Made by a program: the position numbers and the translations under genes
In this document: positions 1-21,900 of the stretch, piece after piece
Layout of the letters: each line of letters begins with the position of its first letter
How positions within the stretch are numbered: position 1 is the stretch's first letter
Notes under the pieces: model-generated
What the model saw: the letters and a program-made list of their open reading frames with translations, nothing else
Told to the model about the DNA's origin: nothing
Databases searched by the model: none
DNA from: Tetradesmus obliquus
Taxonomy: Eukaryota; Chlorophyta; Chlorophyceae; Sphaeropleales; Scenedesmaceae
NCBI GenBank assembly: GCA_030272155.1
Contig: CP126207.1
Span: 806,001-870,000, forward strand
Direction: 5' to 3'
Length of the DNA stretch: 64,000 nt

Positions 1-513
1 AGTAGCTTGCTGCCGGCTAGGCGCTGGCAGCGGAGTCACTCACACAGCCCATATGGAGGCAACAGCAGCCTAGAACAGCAGCAGCAGCAGCAGCGACTGC
101 CTTTGACCAGCCCAGGTGGAGAGCCGCTGCCGCCTGGTGCTGCTGCTGCTGCTGGCGCTAGAAGCAGCTTATCAAATGGCGGCGGCTACAGCTCCAGTGC
201 GCCTTGCAGTCCCACTGCCAAGACCCAGGGTTTAGGCCCGGGAGGGTTAAGGTTTAGCAGCGCCTTAAGCCCTGGCGGCACTTTAACGCCTCCTGGGCAT
301 GTGAGGACAAGATCGGCTCTGGGATTGCAGTACAATGCTGACTCAGCAGCAGGTGCTGGCAGTACAAGTGGCAGTACAAGTGGCAGTACAGTTGCTGCTG
401 CTGGGGTGTGGGATGATGCTGCCATTGCTGCTGCTGTCAGCAAGGTGCTGAAGCGCATGGTAGATGACTTGTCGGTTAGTGAGGCGCGGAGCCAGCTGCA
501 GCAGCAGCTGTAG
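1..513 (+). CDS. 3' end of an unidentified gene (partial)
   Basis: Frame 1 is open from the first base of the window to a TAG at 511-513, so this is probably the last exon, or part of it, of a gene that begins to the left. The protein is low complexity: Ser/Gly/Gln/Ala-rich with a poly-Gln run near residue 25 and Gly-Ser-Thr repeats around residues 118-130. It ends in a more ordinary, probably helical stretch (KVLKRMVDDLSVSEARSQL, then poly-Gln). No family recognised. A TGTAA element 72 bases after the stop fits a chlorophyte-type poly(A) signal and supports this being a real 3' end. The upstream part and function cannot be seen. Confidence 0.5.
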   Translation, partial: SSLLPARRWQRSHSHSPYGGNSSLEQQQQQQRLPLTSPGGEPLPPGAAAAAGARSSLSNGGGYSSSAPCSPTAKTQGLGPGGLRFSSALSPGGTLTPPGHVRTRSALGLQYNADSAAGAGSTSGSTSGSTVAAAGVWDDAAIAAAVSKVLKRMVDDLSVSEARSQLQQQL

Positions 514-584
514 CTTGCGAGCGCGCGTTTAGTGCAGCAGTACACAGCCGCATGCTTCGTTGGCTGACGGATGCAACCTGTGAT

Positions 585-589
585 TGTAA
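585..589 (+). terminator. TGTAA poly(A) signal, candidate
   Basis: TGTAA lies 72 bases after the TAG at 513. TGTAA is the usual green-algal polyadenylation signal. Position is right, but a 5-base motif is weak evidence by itself. Confidence 0.4.
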
Positions 590-1366
590 CGTGTGGTGTG
601 TTTGCTGAAGAATTGATTGGATGTGTCTCTACCGGCAGTATTACTGATAAGCTGATCGATCAGCTTAAAAGATACATGATCCTGCAGCTGCGGCATGCCG
701 CATGCTGTGCAGCAGCTTCCATAGTGGCAGTAGCCTGCAGATCTCGGCCGCAGCACGCCATCGACCTTTTACTAACAATCTGCTTGCAAGCGTCATACTC
801 CCGTGGATTCAGCAAGTAAGGATCACTGCCCGCTGTGCAACACGGTGTGGGAACAGGGGTGCAACGTGTTGATCCTTGGTTAGGGCTTTGTCACGCTATC
901 GTGCAAAAGGCACCACTGTGCACACTGCATGGAGTCGGACCTGCCTGAACAGATTGGACAATTTTCCAGGCCTACAACGTAGCCTTGTCGCGCCCTTCGA
1001 TGCGTACAACGCCGCCGCGTCTAGCCTAACCTGTCGCCTGGACCAGGCGCTCTGTTTGTCGACGTTTCGTAGCACATGCGCGCTCCATGCTGATGTTTTG
1101 GTGCTGAACGTCTATTCAAACTTGCAAACTTCCAACTTTGCAAACTTACAAAATAATATATTTCACCATGCAGCACAGAGCCACAGCAGCAAATTCTGCA
1201 CACAGAGCAGCAACGACAGCACCACACACCGTGCCAATACGCAAGAGGGCAGCGACCAGTGTCACACGTGCTGTGCTCAACCCTTTCTGTGTGACTCTTT
1301 CAGCTGGTTGCGTGGCTCTGGCTGCTTCAGGTGGGTGTGTTGAGCTAGGCGGTGGTTGTTAGCCAA
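590..1366. other. Intergenic, no gene seen
   Basis: The open frames here have no recognisable family and no consistent splice signals. The stretch would hold the promoter and 5' UTR of the DUF7733 gene. No TATA box or other element could be named with confidence. Confidence 0.4.
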
Positions 1367-1373
1367 ATGCGTC

Positions 1374-1420
<47 letters not shown>

Positions 1421-2230
1421 GCTGCTGTCCCTGCAGCAACTGCAAATATGAATGTAGAATCGAATCTAGCCAGGCTCATAAGCAACATGCTGCAGTGTGG
1501 CGAATGCAGCACCTGTAAAGCAGTGCAACAACACAGTGCCGCTGCTGCCTCAGGTGCCGTGCCGCTGCATGATGTCGCTTTCAGCCTCGCATGGCCCGCC
1601 TACCTAGCAGCAGCCAATGCCCTGCGTTTCAGCAGCAATACAAGCCAGCAGCAGCGCCCCCCAGGGCCTCTGTATCCTGCAGCTTGGGTGAAGTATTATG
1701 CCGGCGCTGCAGCAGTTCTGGCACTGCTGCTGCCTGGTTTGGTGTACATACATGCTGCCTGTACCAGCAGCAGCAGTGGTCTTGGTGCAGCCTTCAGTGG
1801 AGAAGCAAGCAGCGAAGGCATGTTTGGGATCAGCCGTAACATCGTTACATGGCTTTCAAAAGCAGCAGGAGGTGCAGGATGCGGTGCTGATATAGCTAAG
1901 AGCAGCAGTAACAGCAGCGCTGTGTTGTGCATTCTGGGACCACACCTGTACCTCACGGCTATGCAAGTTCTTTGTGAGTTCCTCAGCAGCAGCAGCATCA
2001 CCGGCAACGCAACAGCGCTGCTGCCGCGGCTGCTAGTACCCATAGGGTTCAACACCTACCGCATGTGGGTTTTAGTGAGGTGGTGTGCTGCAGCTGCTGC
2101 AGCAGAGCTAGGGTGCTGGCATATGGTTTTGGCGGTGTCAAACCTGGGGTTTTGGGCTTACAACCTGTTTGTGTTTTTGCTGCTCAGGGTGGTGCCGCAT
2201 TACTTGGACCCTCAGAGGTGTGCGGTTTAG
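1367..2230 (+). CDS. DUF7733-like multi-pass membrane protein
   Basis: Single-exon frame of 287 aa from ATG 1367 to TAG 2230. After an Ala run encoded by a (CTG) microsatellite, the protein has several hydrophobic segments: about residues 70-85 (a Phe-Ser-Leu-Ala-Trp-Pro stretch), 108-130 (KYYAGAAAVLALLLPGLVYI), 185-210, 228-245, and a last one (LGFWAYNLFVFLLLRVVPHY) near the C terminus. The pattern of a Pro-His-hydrophobic segment, a Pro-Arg-Leu-Leu-Val-Pro segment with Asn-Thr-Tyr-Arg, then Asn-Leu-Gly-Phe-Trp-x-x-Asn-Leu-Phe resembles the plant DUF7733 family as I remember it; its biochemical role is unknown to me. A GTG 15 bases upstream is in frame but ATG 1367 is the natural start. An upstream exon is not excluded. 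Unlike its multi-exon neighbours it has no tandem exon-edge copies. Confidence 0.7.
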
Positions 2231-2342
2231 CGCCGCCAGACCCTGCGAGCACCTTTGAAATTCTGACATGATGATATGCCGATGGCGTTAGTACTACGGC
2301 TTACTTGGTAATTGGCTGGTGGTAAGTCTATTTTGACCTACT

Positions 2343-3370
2343 TACGAGCAACCATGCACCCAGTGCGCTTAAATCTGGCGTGCACCTAGAGCGTTTCTGT
2401 ATGGCATGCACCCAGCGCTTTCGTGTCTGGCATGCACCCAGCGCGTTTTTATCTGGTCCGCAAACAGCACACTTTATTCTGGCGTGCACACTGCTATATG
2501 GCGCCATGCACGCCGGCGTGCACCGCGCGCATTATCTGGCATGCATTCAGCGCACTTTATATCCTGGTGTGCACTCAGCGCGCTTGTATGTGGCATGCAC
2601 CCAGCGTGTCTTTATCTTGTGTGCACCCAGCGCACTTGCATCTTGTGTGCACCCAGCGCACTTGTATCTGGTGTGCACCCAGCACACTTTATTCTGGCGT
2701 TCACGCTGCTATATGGCGTGCACCCAGCGCACGTCATCTGGCAAGCGACCAGCGCACTTTGTAATCTGGCGTGCACGCTTCTATATGGCGTGCACCTGGC
2801 GCCTCTTTACCTGGCGTGCACCCAGCACACTCCTCATTCCGGCGTGCACGCTGCTTTATCGCGTGCACCCAGCGTGCATCATCTGGCATGCACCCAGCGC
2901 GCTTTGCTCTGGCGTGCACTATATGGCGTGCACCCAGCACGCATCATCTGACACTGTATGTCCTGGCGTGCACCCAGTGCGCATGTAGTTGGCGTGCACC
3001 AAGCGCACTTCATTCTGGCACGCATGCGATGCGTTTTTATCCGCCATGCACCCAGCGCGCTTGTATGTGGCATGCACACCATGTGCTGGCAGCGCGCTTA
3101 TATCTGCCATGCAACCAGCGCACTTTATTCTGGCGTGCACGCTGCTATATGGCGTGCGCCCAGCACACTTGTATCTGGCATACACCCAGCGCACTTTATA
3201 AACTGGCGTGTACCCAGTGCGCATTTATTTTGCGTGCACCAAGCGCACTTGTATCCGGCATACACCCAGCGCGTATCTACTTGGCGTGCACCCAGCGCGC
3301 TTGTATGTGGCATGCACCTAGAGCGCTTGCAATTGTTTGTGGCATGCACCTAGCGTGCTTTGTTTGACAT
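2343..3370. repeat. 26-bp minisatellite, about 1 kb
   Basis: Degenerate tandem array with core GCACCCAGCGCACTTGTATC and a GGYGTGC/GGCATGC spacer. The period is 26 bp: successive ACCCAGCG cores lie at 2599, 2625, 2651 and 2677. Some units are enlarged by an insert of the type TGCACGCTGCTATATGGCG, which recurs in several places and suggests a higher-order unit. As 26 is not a multiple of 3, all three + frames stay open for long distances and give overlapping Cys/His/Ala-rich ORFs that are artefacts of the repeat. Confidence 0.9.
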
Positions 3371-3386
3371 GCTGTGCAGCCGCTGA

Positions 3387-3391
3387 TGTAA
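3387..3391 (+). terminator. TGTAA after the minisatellite, candidate poly(A) signal
   Basis: First TGTAA seen downstream of the DUF7733 stop (2230). If used, the whole 26-bp minisatellite would lie in that gene's 3' UTR. Weak evidence. Confidence 0.2.
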
Positions 3392-4463
3392 CATTTAGAA
3401 CCATGTCATGATAACGTGGACGTGGCGACCCCAGGAAGGAGCTCATCTCGCCAGCAATTTAGAATTACCAGCAACCAAACTATTACAAACCCCGAACGCT
3501 GCTGCTGTGGTAGTGATGACGACAAAACTTGATAAAGGCTTGATCAAACTAATTCTACCCCCCAAGGTTTTCATGAGAGGCAAACCCCGGGGTGCGGGCC
3601 CGCACAGGTTGGAGTGTCTCACTCAAGGTCAAGAGCTGCCAGCCTTGACAAAGCACGCTGCGATACAACATGGAGCCTCATAAAATTGTCTTTTTACAAC
3701 GATTGTGATACTGCAAAGTTTGCGGCAGTGCAAGCAGCATCTGCGGCGGCGCACATCCTATGTGACGGTGCGCCAAGAGTCAGAATCATGCCTGGACAAA
3801 ATCACAAATACATAAGAAAGCAAGTGCCGCTGTTCGCAATGGGTGGCGACCTTGTCTTGGTGCGCCGCCACAACAATGCCACAACAATTGTTGCTGCGTG
3901 TGCTGCTGTGCTTGTTGAACTTGCGCTGCGTTGGCTGCAGATGAAGGTAACATTGCAATTGGTATGTTTGCTTGTAGCAGGCGAAGCCACCGCTGGCAGG
4001 AGTATCTTTGTTTTGTGGGCTGTGCGACTCATCTGTCAGGCAGAGTCAACGGGTCAACCAGAAAATCCTGCAAGTTGAAGTTCAACTCCTGCTGCAGCGG
4101 CAGACAACCACTGCAGCGGTTTGAGACTGTGTTGAAACCTTCAGATCGCAACAAAAGCCCCCACTCCAGCGTTTCACTGGGTGGCTCAGCCACTGCTGTG
4201 CTGCTGAGGAGGGTTCAGTGAGCAGTATGACCACGCCTGTTCCACGTCGCCAAGCCACCGCAACAGCGGGCACATCTACTGCAGCTGTTTCGAAAGTTTT
4301 ATTCGTTGTTGTGCATGCTAATGAGGCCAAAGGCCGGTTGCAGAAATACACTCATCGTTGGTACCTAAACTGGCCATAGGCCTCCACCCAAATCTGATAC
4401 TATGCTATTGCAAGTTTCTTGCGTTGGATTAATATTCTGAGAGGGGGTCGGGCAGGCTTGAAA
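3392..4463. other. Intergenic, no gene seen
   Basis: Open frames here lack family resemblance and splice continuity. The right part should hold the beta-amylase promoter and 5' UTR. No element identified. Confidence 0.4.
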
Positions 4464-13720
<9,257 letters not shown>

Positions 13721-13767
13721 TGACTGTGTCTGGTGCGTGTTATGATGACATGCTACTAACACATCAT

Positions 13768-13772
13768 TGTAA
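13768..13772 (+). terminator. TGTAA poly(A) signal of beta-amylase, candidate
   Basis: TGTAA 48 bases after the TAG at 13720; right motif and right place for a short algal 3' UTR, unverified. Confidence 0.35.
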
Positions 13773-16659
13773 CAGTAACATGCTGCTGCTGCTGTCAGCA
13801 CGCAGTGGCAGCAGCTGGCAGCGGGGCTTGCGCAGCTGCAGCAGAAGCCAATTGGCTGCTGTGTGCTTGCTGCCCCCAGCTCTCGCTTGCGTGATCGGTT
13901 GTGTGTGTGATGCTGCGACGGCTAGGGTTTGATGACGACTGGTAAGGTGGCGTTTGTCATTTTGCTGGATGTGGCGGCCTGGCGCCTCTTTACGTGTGGT
14001 GCTGGCCGCATTGCATGTGCCGATGTTGCGCCACATGTAGTATATTTCATAGGTGTGATGCCGGCTGTTGCATGTGGTTGGCTGAGCAGCTGCCCTTGCT
14101 GATGCTCCTTGTGCCTGCGCAGCTGCAGCGTGTGGCTGCTAGCGCTGCCTGGCTGTGTGCATTGTGTGCATTGCAGTTTGGTGTGTGCAGCTGTCTGCAC
14201 ACGTTCATGCATGTGTGCTAGAAGCTGGGGCACATGCCAGCAGCAGCAGCAGCAGTGGAGGCAGCAGCAGCAGGCAGCGCCATACGTGCCGTGAACAGTG
14301 CAGGCGCACAGACGTGGGTGATGTGCGCGGTGCAGTCTCAAGCCTGTGTGTAGACTCTTGCTGTTTGGTGCGTGCGTAAGGTTGGATCGCAAACCTCCTG
14401 CATGCAGGCCCCTTTTTGAGCCTGCGCCCTTCGCGTTGGAACATGTAAGTTTGGTGCAAGCAGCACGGTTGGACGCCGGTTGCGTGCTATCTCACTCTTG
14501 GCTGCAGCTGCCAACTCCTGGGCCTGGGGGGTGGGCATTTGCTTGACACGTGCAGCAATGCACCTCGTGTGTTGACCGAAGCTGTGTCCTGTCACCATGG
14601 GCTCTGCCACCGTCAGGCAGCACTCTTCGTGTGTTGACTGTGCTCCTAGGCGGCTTGGCTTTAGGTGTACCACTCATCGCTTATGGCAGCTGCATGCTGT
14701 GTTGCGGCGCTTGGCTGCAAGCCGCACGTGCCTAAGCCTTCCTCTGGCCTGCCTGCTAGTGCACTCTGCCAGGATTGGGGTTTTGAGGTTTGGGCTTGTG
14801 GGGTGTGCCTTTTTTGTGTCGGCACGCTCCTTCCTCTCTTACTTGGATCAGGCAGCAGTGCAGCATCTAGCCGCGATGATGCACGAGTTTGACGCCGCGT
14901 ACTTGCAGCCTCAGCAGCTGCGAAAGCAGCAGCACGCCATCAACAAGCGCAGCAGCAGCAGAAGCAGCAGCAGCAGAGTGTGCCGCTGCTTGCTTGGGCG
15001 CCTGTCTGTTGCTGCTGCTGTGGAAAGCCTGTATTGCTGCACCCCATTTTGCGACAGCTGTGCTGCCGTGCTGCAAGGCGCTGCTGTAGTGTGTGCTAGT
15101 GTTGCATGGGCACGGATCGCCGCGCATCAGATCACACCGTTGGCTGTGCTCAGGCTTTCGCTTGCACAGCGGTGCTACACCTGTTGTAAAGAGCAGTGAG
15201 CAGCTGCTGGCAGCGGCGTACAGCTGCACACTGCACACGCAGTGCAGCTGCCGGTGCTGATGCGTGCAGTGCATCATCATGCTTGGCTGCGGCCGTGGCG
15301 TAAACTTGGCTCTTCTGTGCGGTACGCGCCGCTCCTGCACAGCGCCGCTGTTCATGTGACAGCTGGCGGCAGCCGGGCGTGTGTGCCTGTCAGGGGTTGG
15401 TGTGTCACTGCGGCTACTCGCGCTGCTTCTGGCGGCGGTGGAGGCTTACCTAAGCGTGCTGTGGCTTCGCGTTTCGGCGTCAATGCCGGCCTGTCAGCTA
15501 CATACAGGCATGGCGCGTTTGGTACCAGCTTCGTTGTTGACTGCAGCCAGGGTTTGCTGCATGGGATGTCACTCTCTGTTGAGGTTTAGCCTTAACCCTG
15601 CGCTTCAATCCTCCTTGGGCTGGGGTTTAGCGCCCTGCGCCTCTGCCCACCTTGGGTTTGGGGTTCAAGAGAGCGGAGAGTGGCTGTTGTCTAGGCACAC
15701 TGCAAGGCAGGCATGGTGGCTGCATGTGCTTGCGCATGTGCTACTTGCGCATGTGCTGCTTGCGCGTGCACTGTGCCTGTGCTACTTGTGCATGTGCGAC
15801 TTGCCATGCATGTGCTGCTGGCGCGTGCATGTGCTACTTGCGCATGTGCTATTTGCGCATGTGCTACTTGCCATGCATGCGCTACTTGCGCGTGCATGTG
15901 CTACTTGCCATGCATGCGCTGCGTCTGCCACACATGCTACTTGCCATGCATGTGGGTCTTGTACCACATGTGCTACTTGTTCATGCATGTGCTGCTTGCG
16001 CCTGTGCTGCAGCAGCAGACCCCGCACACCCTGGTGTGCGTATCTCACTACTGCATTGCAGATGTCTCGCACGCGCCGGGCCCGTAGCAGTCCTCTGAAA
16101 GAAAGAAACGCGCTGCGCAGCAGAATGTCACTGCTGCAACGCATCACAATCTTGCTGGGCTGGTCCACCGCATAATGTGGGTGGCCAGTCGGCGTGTACT
16201 ATTATTAGATTGCGAAGCTGAGCATGCTTTCAGGGCGAGCCCATGGTTAATTTGGGTCTGTGGCAGTTGCTGCATTCCTGCTGTGTGCCGCGCCCTGCCC
16301 TGCCTTGTTTTGTGTGCATGTGACGTGTGTGTAATAGGTCAGAGGACGGCATGTGTGATCAACGCATGTGTGTGCGCGCGCGTGTTTGTTTGCAGCACAA
16401 CCGCTGCTGGCTGCGTCTGGGCTGCTGGCGCGTTCTTGGCTGCTGATTGTGTGTGAAAGGTGTGAGAAGGAAAGGGCGTTTGTAGGCAGGCTGCGTTTGG
16501 GGCAGCGTCAGCAGCAGCAGCAGCATCTGGGCATGTGCATAAGCATGTGTGGTAGGGTAGTATTGCTTTGTGTGCATTGCGGCGGGACGCTCTCGCGGCA
16601 CCCTCTGTTGTCGTGTGCATTGCATTTGCATTTAGGTTCAGTGCGAAGGGCGGCAGCGC

Positions 16660-16698
<39 letters not shown>

Positions 16699-18997
16699 AG
16701 TGCATTGTGCAGCCAGGGGTGCCAGCCATATGCATGTGCAGTCTTTTCAGATCTGCAGTCTGACCTGTGCAGCAATCTGAGTCGCCACGCGATACCATAG
16801 CTACACCAAAGATCGCCACGGCACATGTGGCTCTGCCGGCATGCTGCGCAGAGCGATGCAGCGTGCTGCCAACTATATGCCACAGGCAACGGCATTGCGT
16901 CAGACGCGAGTCAGCCGTCATGGGTTAGCTCTAGGGTTTCAAGATGTGCGCAGTTTTGGTCTTCTGTTGTCGCCTGTTGTGGTTCATCTTGTTTGGGCCC
17001 CGCGCTGGGCGCCTGTTGTGGTTGTCGTGCATCCCATGTTGCGCTGTGTGATGGTCGGGTTGTGTTGGCCGGGGTGCGCTGCAGATTTGTGCTGCAACTG
17101 GCCTACAGTGCATGCTGCTTTCCAGCAGCAGCAGCAGCAGGGGCAGCAGCGCTCGCTGCATGTGCTGCATCTGCATCCTCACCCTGCATGCTGCTGCTGC
17201 TGCTGTGCGTGTGCGGCGCACGTGCACGCATGGCTTCTGCTGTTTCCGCGTGCCTTCTTGTTTCGTGGACTCTGGTGTGTCGTGCATCGGCTTGTTTGCT
17301 GTGTGGTTGCTGCTTCGGCACGCTGCTGACCTTCGATAAGCAGCCCCTCCTTTCTTCTGGACAAAAAAAGGCGTGCAGGGTGTGCTATCTGCTGCGGCGG
17401 TTGTGCAAGAGCAACTGCCGCGGCCGTATCTGTCGCTGCGCGGGTTTTGACATTTTTGTGGTACCGCTGCTGCAGGCCTGGCTGGGAGAATTTCCTTTCT
17501 CGCCTGCGGCGATTTTGCTGAGGGATCACTGTACTTGTAACTCTAGTGTGCTTTTCTCCGGCACCCCTCTGCTCAGCTGGTAGGACATTGCTGATGTTGT
17601 AAGCGCAGTGTAGTTTGCCGTGAACTGGCAGCTTGCGGCACGTCTGCTGCTGGTAGTACTTGAGGCCGTACCGGTTGTAGCTCGTAAGCTGCGGCAGCGC
17701 TGCCGCTGCTGGCAAAGCTGTAGCACAGCCCTGATTTGAAGCACTGAAGGCTGCAGCAGCTGCGCCGCAATGTGCGTGCATACATGTGCAACGTGGATGG
17801 GAATATTATAAACATCTCCAAATGCCATGATGGACGGCAGCACCACATCGCAAAATCACGTCAATGTTCGAACTTGAATTCAGCCGCTGTTCAGGTAGCC
17901 TGAACATCGTTTCCTGGCAGCACGTATGCATGCAGTGGTAAGTTTTACCTTTGAAAAACGTCTAGACATCCAAAGGTCAAAGTTGCACGCAAGTTTAGTC
18001 AGCCTGCTTTTGCCAAGTTGGGGAATTGCATCGTAAAGGAAGCCCTAGCGGGCCGGGTTACACAGTGACACGAAGGTTTTAACACAACAATGCGATCGGA
18101 TTGAAAAACATCAAGTTATATCAAAGCCACAGGATTGCTTGCCTGGCAGACCTTCCGGTCAACGTGTTACCCCAAATGACCTTGGCTGCTGGTTACGCTC
18201 GCAGCCCTGCTTTAGCATTGCGACGTACCAGCGACATTGTAAATATATAAGTTTCTGGTATTAATTGTCATTTAAGTAAGCAACAGTACTGTGGTTTGTC
18301 GCAGAGTGTAGAGGTAACATTACACCACTGGTGACCAGTAGCATGAGCGGGACCACCCCAGACAGCTGACCCCGTCCGCAGCACAATTGTTCAGCAAGTA
18401 AAGTTCCTGATTAACTAGCTGCTTTAGTTAGCGAACCTGTCATGTTTCACGTGACATGCTGTGGGAGTTTTCCAGGGAATGCTACGATGCTTCTAACCTC
18501 CTATCGCCCGGGTTGCCTGCCAGCGTAAAGCAACATCCAGCTGTGCCAGAGAGTCATGCGATCACACACGTTCTGACCCAGCAGTAATCGAAAGGATCCG
18601 CACTTTCTCAGGTGCGTAAACCAATGACTCTAAGCAGTACTCCGAGGGCCGGGCGGCATCCTAGGTCCACAAGCAACTCGTGTACCTTATAAATGCGATC
18701 CGATCAGTTGAAGTGACAATCTGCAGCAGCTGCAGCGGCGCTGCGCCCTTGTGCAGCAAGCAATTGCTGCAACAACACAAGCAAGCCGGGGAGCTGCAGC
18801 AGCGCAGCGTGGCTTGCAGCGTCATTCATACATTTCAAAGCAATCGCTTTTACTCACCATAATCATTACCGCTGCGAACAATGCCCGCCTGCAGGTGCTT
18901 GCCTTCTGGCCACAAACCCCCTCAGCCCCTCACGTGCGAGTGCACTCGCACGTGCTTCAGCACCGGTCAAGCCTCGCTCGCTGCAATTCGCTACAAA
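13773..18997. other. 5.2 kb without a confident gene
   Basis: Several open frames exist (for example 14597-15199 + and 16825-17583 +), but they are Cys/Ala/Leu-rich products of TGC/GCA-biased sequence with no family resemblance. A possible minus-strand exon at about 17590-17740 is discussed under rejected items. From about 17850 to 18680 the sequence is less repetitive and has no frame over 60 codons, consistent with intergenic or promoter DNA of the next gene. Confidence 0.45.
15705..16010. repeat. Short-period minisatellite, CATGTGCTACTTGC family
   Basis: Imperfect tandem copies of a 15-18 bp unit (GCATGTGCTACTTGC with variants GCATGTGCTGCTTGC and CCATGCATGCGCTACTTGC). Long Cys/His/Ala ORFs in all frames are by-products. 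Confidence 0.85.
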
Positions 18998-21900
18998 ATG
19001 ACTCGCCCAAACGCAAGCGTCATGGCCTTTTTCGTGTCCGCGGCTGTCATCGGGCTGTGCGCGCCAACGGCCTTTGCCTGCACTGGCTCTGGATTCACTG
19101 TTGGGGACCAGCTGAACCCAGCACTGGCCACCCCTACGTTCAACGCTGACGAGACCTACGGACGTTACTCGGTGAGTGGCTTTGAGGATCAATGTAAGGC
19201 ATTTCTGCGTACCAGCTGCCTGCCTGCCTGCCTGCATGCATGTGGTGCGAAACAGCTCTGCGTGGGACGCAGCTGCACGTGAGACACATGTGCTCCAGCT
19301 GTCGTGCTTTTTGAGCATGGGTCCTGCAAGGCATCACTCAGCGCTTGCTGCCACTAACAGCATCAAAGCTTTGACACTGTAAGATGATGACAAACATGTG
19401 CGCGCGATTAGCGGCGCGTGTCACACTTGACACTGGCGCCAGCTGGCTGTATGCACCAGCACTGCTGCTGCTGCTGCTGCTGCTGTGTGGCAGGCTGCCC
19501 AGATGCGCACACATCATGTCGACCACAACATACGACCCAACCTGACCCTGCCGCCGCCGCTGCTGCTGCTGCTGCTGCTGCTGCTGTTTTCATCACAGGC
19601 TGCCCAGGTGCGCACACACTTTGCCGACCAGAGCTCCAGCCCTCCCCTGCGCTTCGCCAACAGCCGCGGGACATCCTTCTCCTGCGTGGACGCACGCGGT
19701 GACGCCGAGCTGCTGGTGAGTGCTGCTGTATGTGGCATTGTGGATCTGGCACCTGTGCCTTTTTCTCAAGCATGTTCTACTGCTGTGTGGACGCCCGCGG
19801 TGACGGCGAGCTGCTGGTGTGTGTTGTGTGTGTTGTTGTGAATGTTGTATCATTGTAACCTTTCTGCTACCAGTCAAACCAACAGCCGTGCAACATGTTT
19901 CTCTTGCGTGGACGCGCGCGGCGATGGCGAGCTGCTGGTGAGCGCTTCTTTCTTTTTTGTTACGTCAGGCAAACCCAGCGTCATGTGTGCTGGCTGTGTG
20001 GTGCACGAGTGTGGGCCGGTGCTGTTCTGCTTCTGCAGTCACGGCCTGGTTCAAGCTGTGGGGCCTACTGCCGCCCTTCTTTCTATGGCGGCCCTGAACC
20101 CCAACCCTGCTCTACCCTAACCCTTATTTAACATACTGATTGTTATTTGCATTGCTGTTGTGCAGGGCACACCCGGTGGTGACCTGGCCGAGCTGGTGTC
20201 TGCCATTATGGCCTGGTTCAAGGTGTAGGGCCTGCTGCTGTTCTTTTGTTGGTGACCCTAAACTCAACCCTACCCTCCCATCAACTTTATGTAAAACACT
20301 GTGTGTTATTTGCATTGCTGCTGTGCAGGGCACGCCTGGCGGTGACCTGGCGGAGCTGGTGTCTGCAATCATTGCCTGGTTCAAGCTGGAGCAGAAGCCC
20401 GTCAACAAGGCTGACATCAAGACACTGTTTGATGCCTTCATGGACCGTATCGCCAGGTGAGAGAAGTGTTACTAACATGTCATTTAACATGACCGGTGAC
20501 AAGGTGCTTGGGGGCATTCAGGCTGGCTGTTTCATGATGCCTTCATGCATTGCTTTGCTAAGTGGCACGCGTTTGACATATCAGGATGCATCACCGTAAA
20601 GTAACGATGGGCCGCTGTCGCTGCTGCTGTATGTAGCACTGCACTGTTGTGGCGCTAGCCACAATCTTATGTCATGCACAGGCACAAACACATCCTCGTG
20701 CTATCCGAAAGCTTCCCGGATGCCGCCGTTGCTGCTGCTGCTGCTGCTGCTGCAGGAGGGGTCGCCCTCTGTTCTTCCACACACAGATGACAGCCGCCTG
20801 AGGCAGATGTTTGCTGCCATCTCATGCTGCTGCTGCTGCCATCTCATGCTGCTGCTGCTGCCATCTCATGCTGCTGCTGCCTACACAGGAGGGGTCGCCC
20901 GCTGTACTTCCACACAGACGACGGCCGCCTGAGGCAGATGTTTGCTGCCCTGAAGAAGGCCGGCGTGGAGCCCCAGCCCTCCAAGCTGCCTGACACGTGA
21001 GTGATAGTGTTACAAATGTGCTGATTCTGTCACGATGTAACACGTTTGTAACTCTTTATCATGTGACATATTTTGTGTTAAAAGAGTTGCTGCTAAACCG
21101 GCATGCGCTCCATGTTTGCTGCTCGAAGAAGGCCGGCATAGATCCAAGCCCTCCGAGCTGCCTGACACGTGAGTGACATTGTAACAAATATGTTACTTTG
21201 ACATGTCACATGTGTTACGGCACAGTTGCACCACAGACATGATGTATGCGAAAAACTGCAGCAGGGCACAATGGCAGACAGGTGTGGGAGCTGGCTGGTG
21301 ATCTGATCAAGCACAGCTCCAGGGCTGCGGCCACATCCGACTCACTCCTTCTGCTGCTGCTGCTGCTGCTGCAGGGCCCCGACTGACGCCGCAGTTGCCA
21401 ACATGTGGCTGGAGCACCTCATCAAGCCTGAATTCCAGGGCTGCGGCCACATCAGGCTTATGCTGGGGGCTGCTACTGCTCCCTTTTACAGTGTGAAGCT
21501 CAACGGCACAGAGGTGGCAAACTGCGTGGATGTGCCGGCTGCCGACTGCATCAGCAGTGCCGAAGTGGCATCTGAGGTCATGACACTCTTCTACAAGTGA
21601 GCGCACTTGCAAATAGTAATAACCGTGTGGATCAGAGTCAGGGTTCATGGTTTTGTGTGGGTTTGTTTTGCATGGCCGTCCCAACAAGATGTGATCAGTG
21701 GCTGTCTGTGTGAATGGTGGAATGAGGGTTGCCGATCAGTCATCCTTGTTAAGGACTTCACGGTCGTCAAGGCTCTTTACGTACCGCTGACAACCACTTG
21801 CTTGTTTACAATCGCCAATTGTGTGGGTGTGCCTACTGCCAAGTGCAGCAGCAGCGCTAAGGTGGCGGCTGGGGTCACCACAACAGGCTTTGGTCAAGCA

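Noticed and set aside
2380..3367. Overlapping long + frames (up to 202 codons) of Cys/His-rich proteins
   Set aside because: They are three-frame readings of a 26-bp minisatellite; frame openness follows from the repeat, and there is no family resemblance.
14850..15200. Possible + exon (YLDQAAVQHLAAMMHEFDAA)
   Set aside because: An acceptor-like CAG precedes it, but no phase-compatible neighbours or homology could be found.
17590..17745. Possible minus-strand exon coding LTSYNRYGLKYYQQQTCRKL and HCAYNISNVLPAEQRG
   Set aside because: The peptide looks protein-like, with Tyr and Cys, and has an AG before it, but no partner exon, no family and no edge copies were found. Kept only as a weak candidate.
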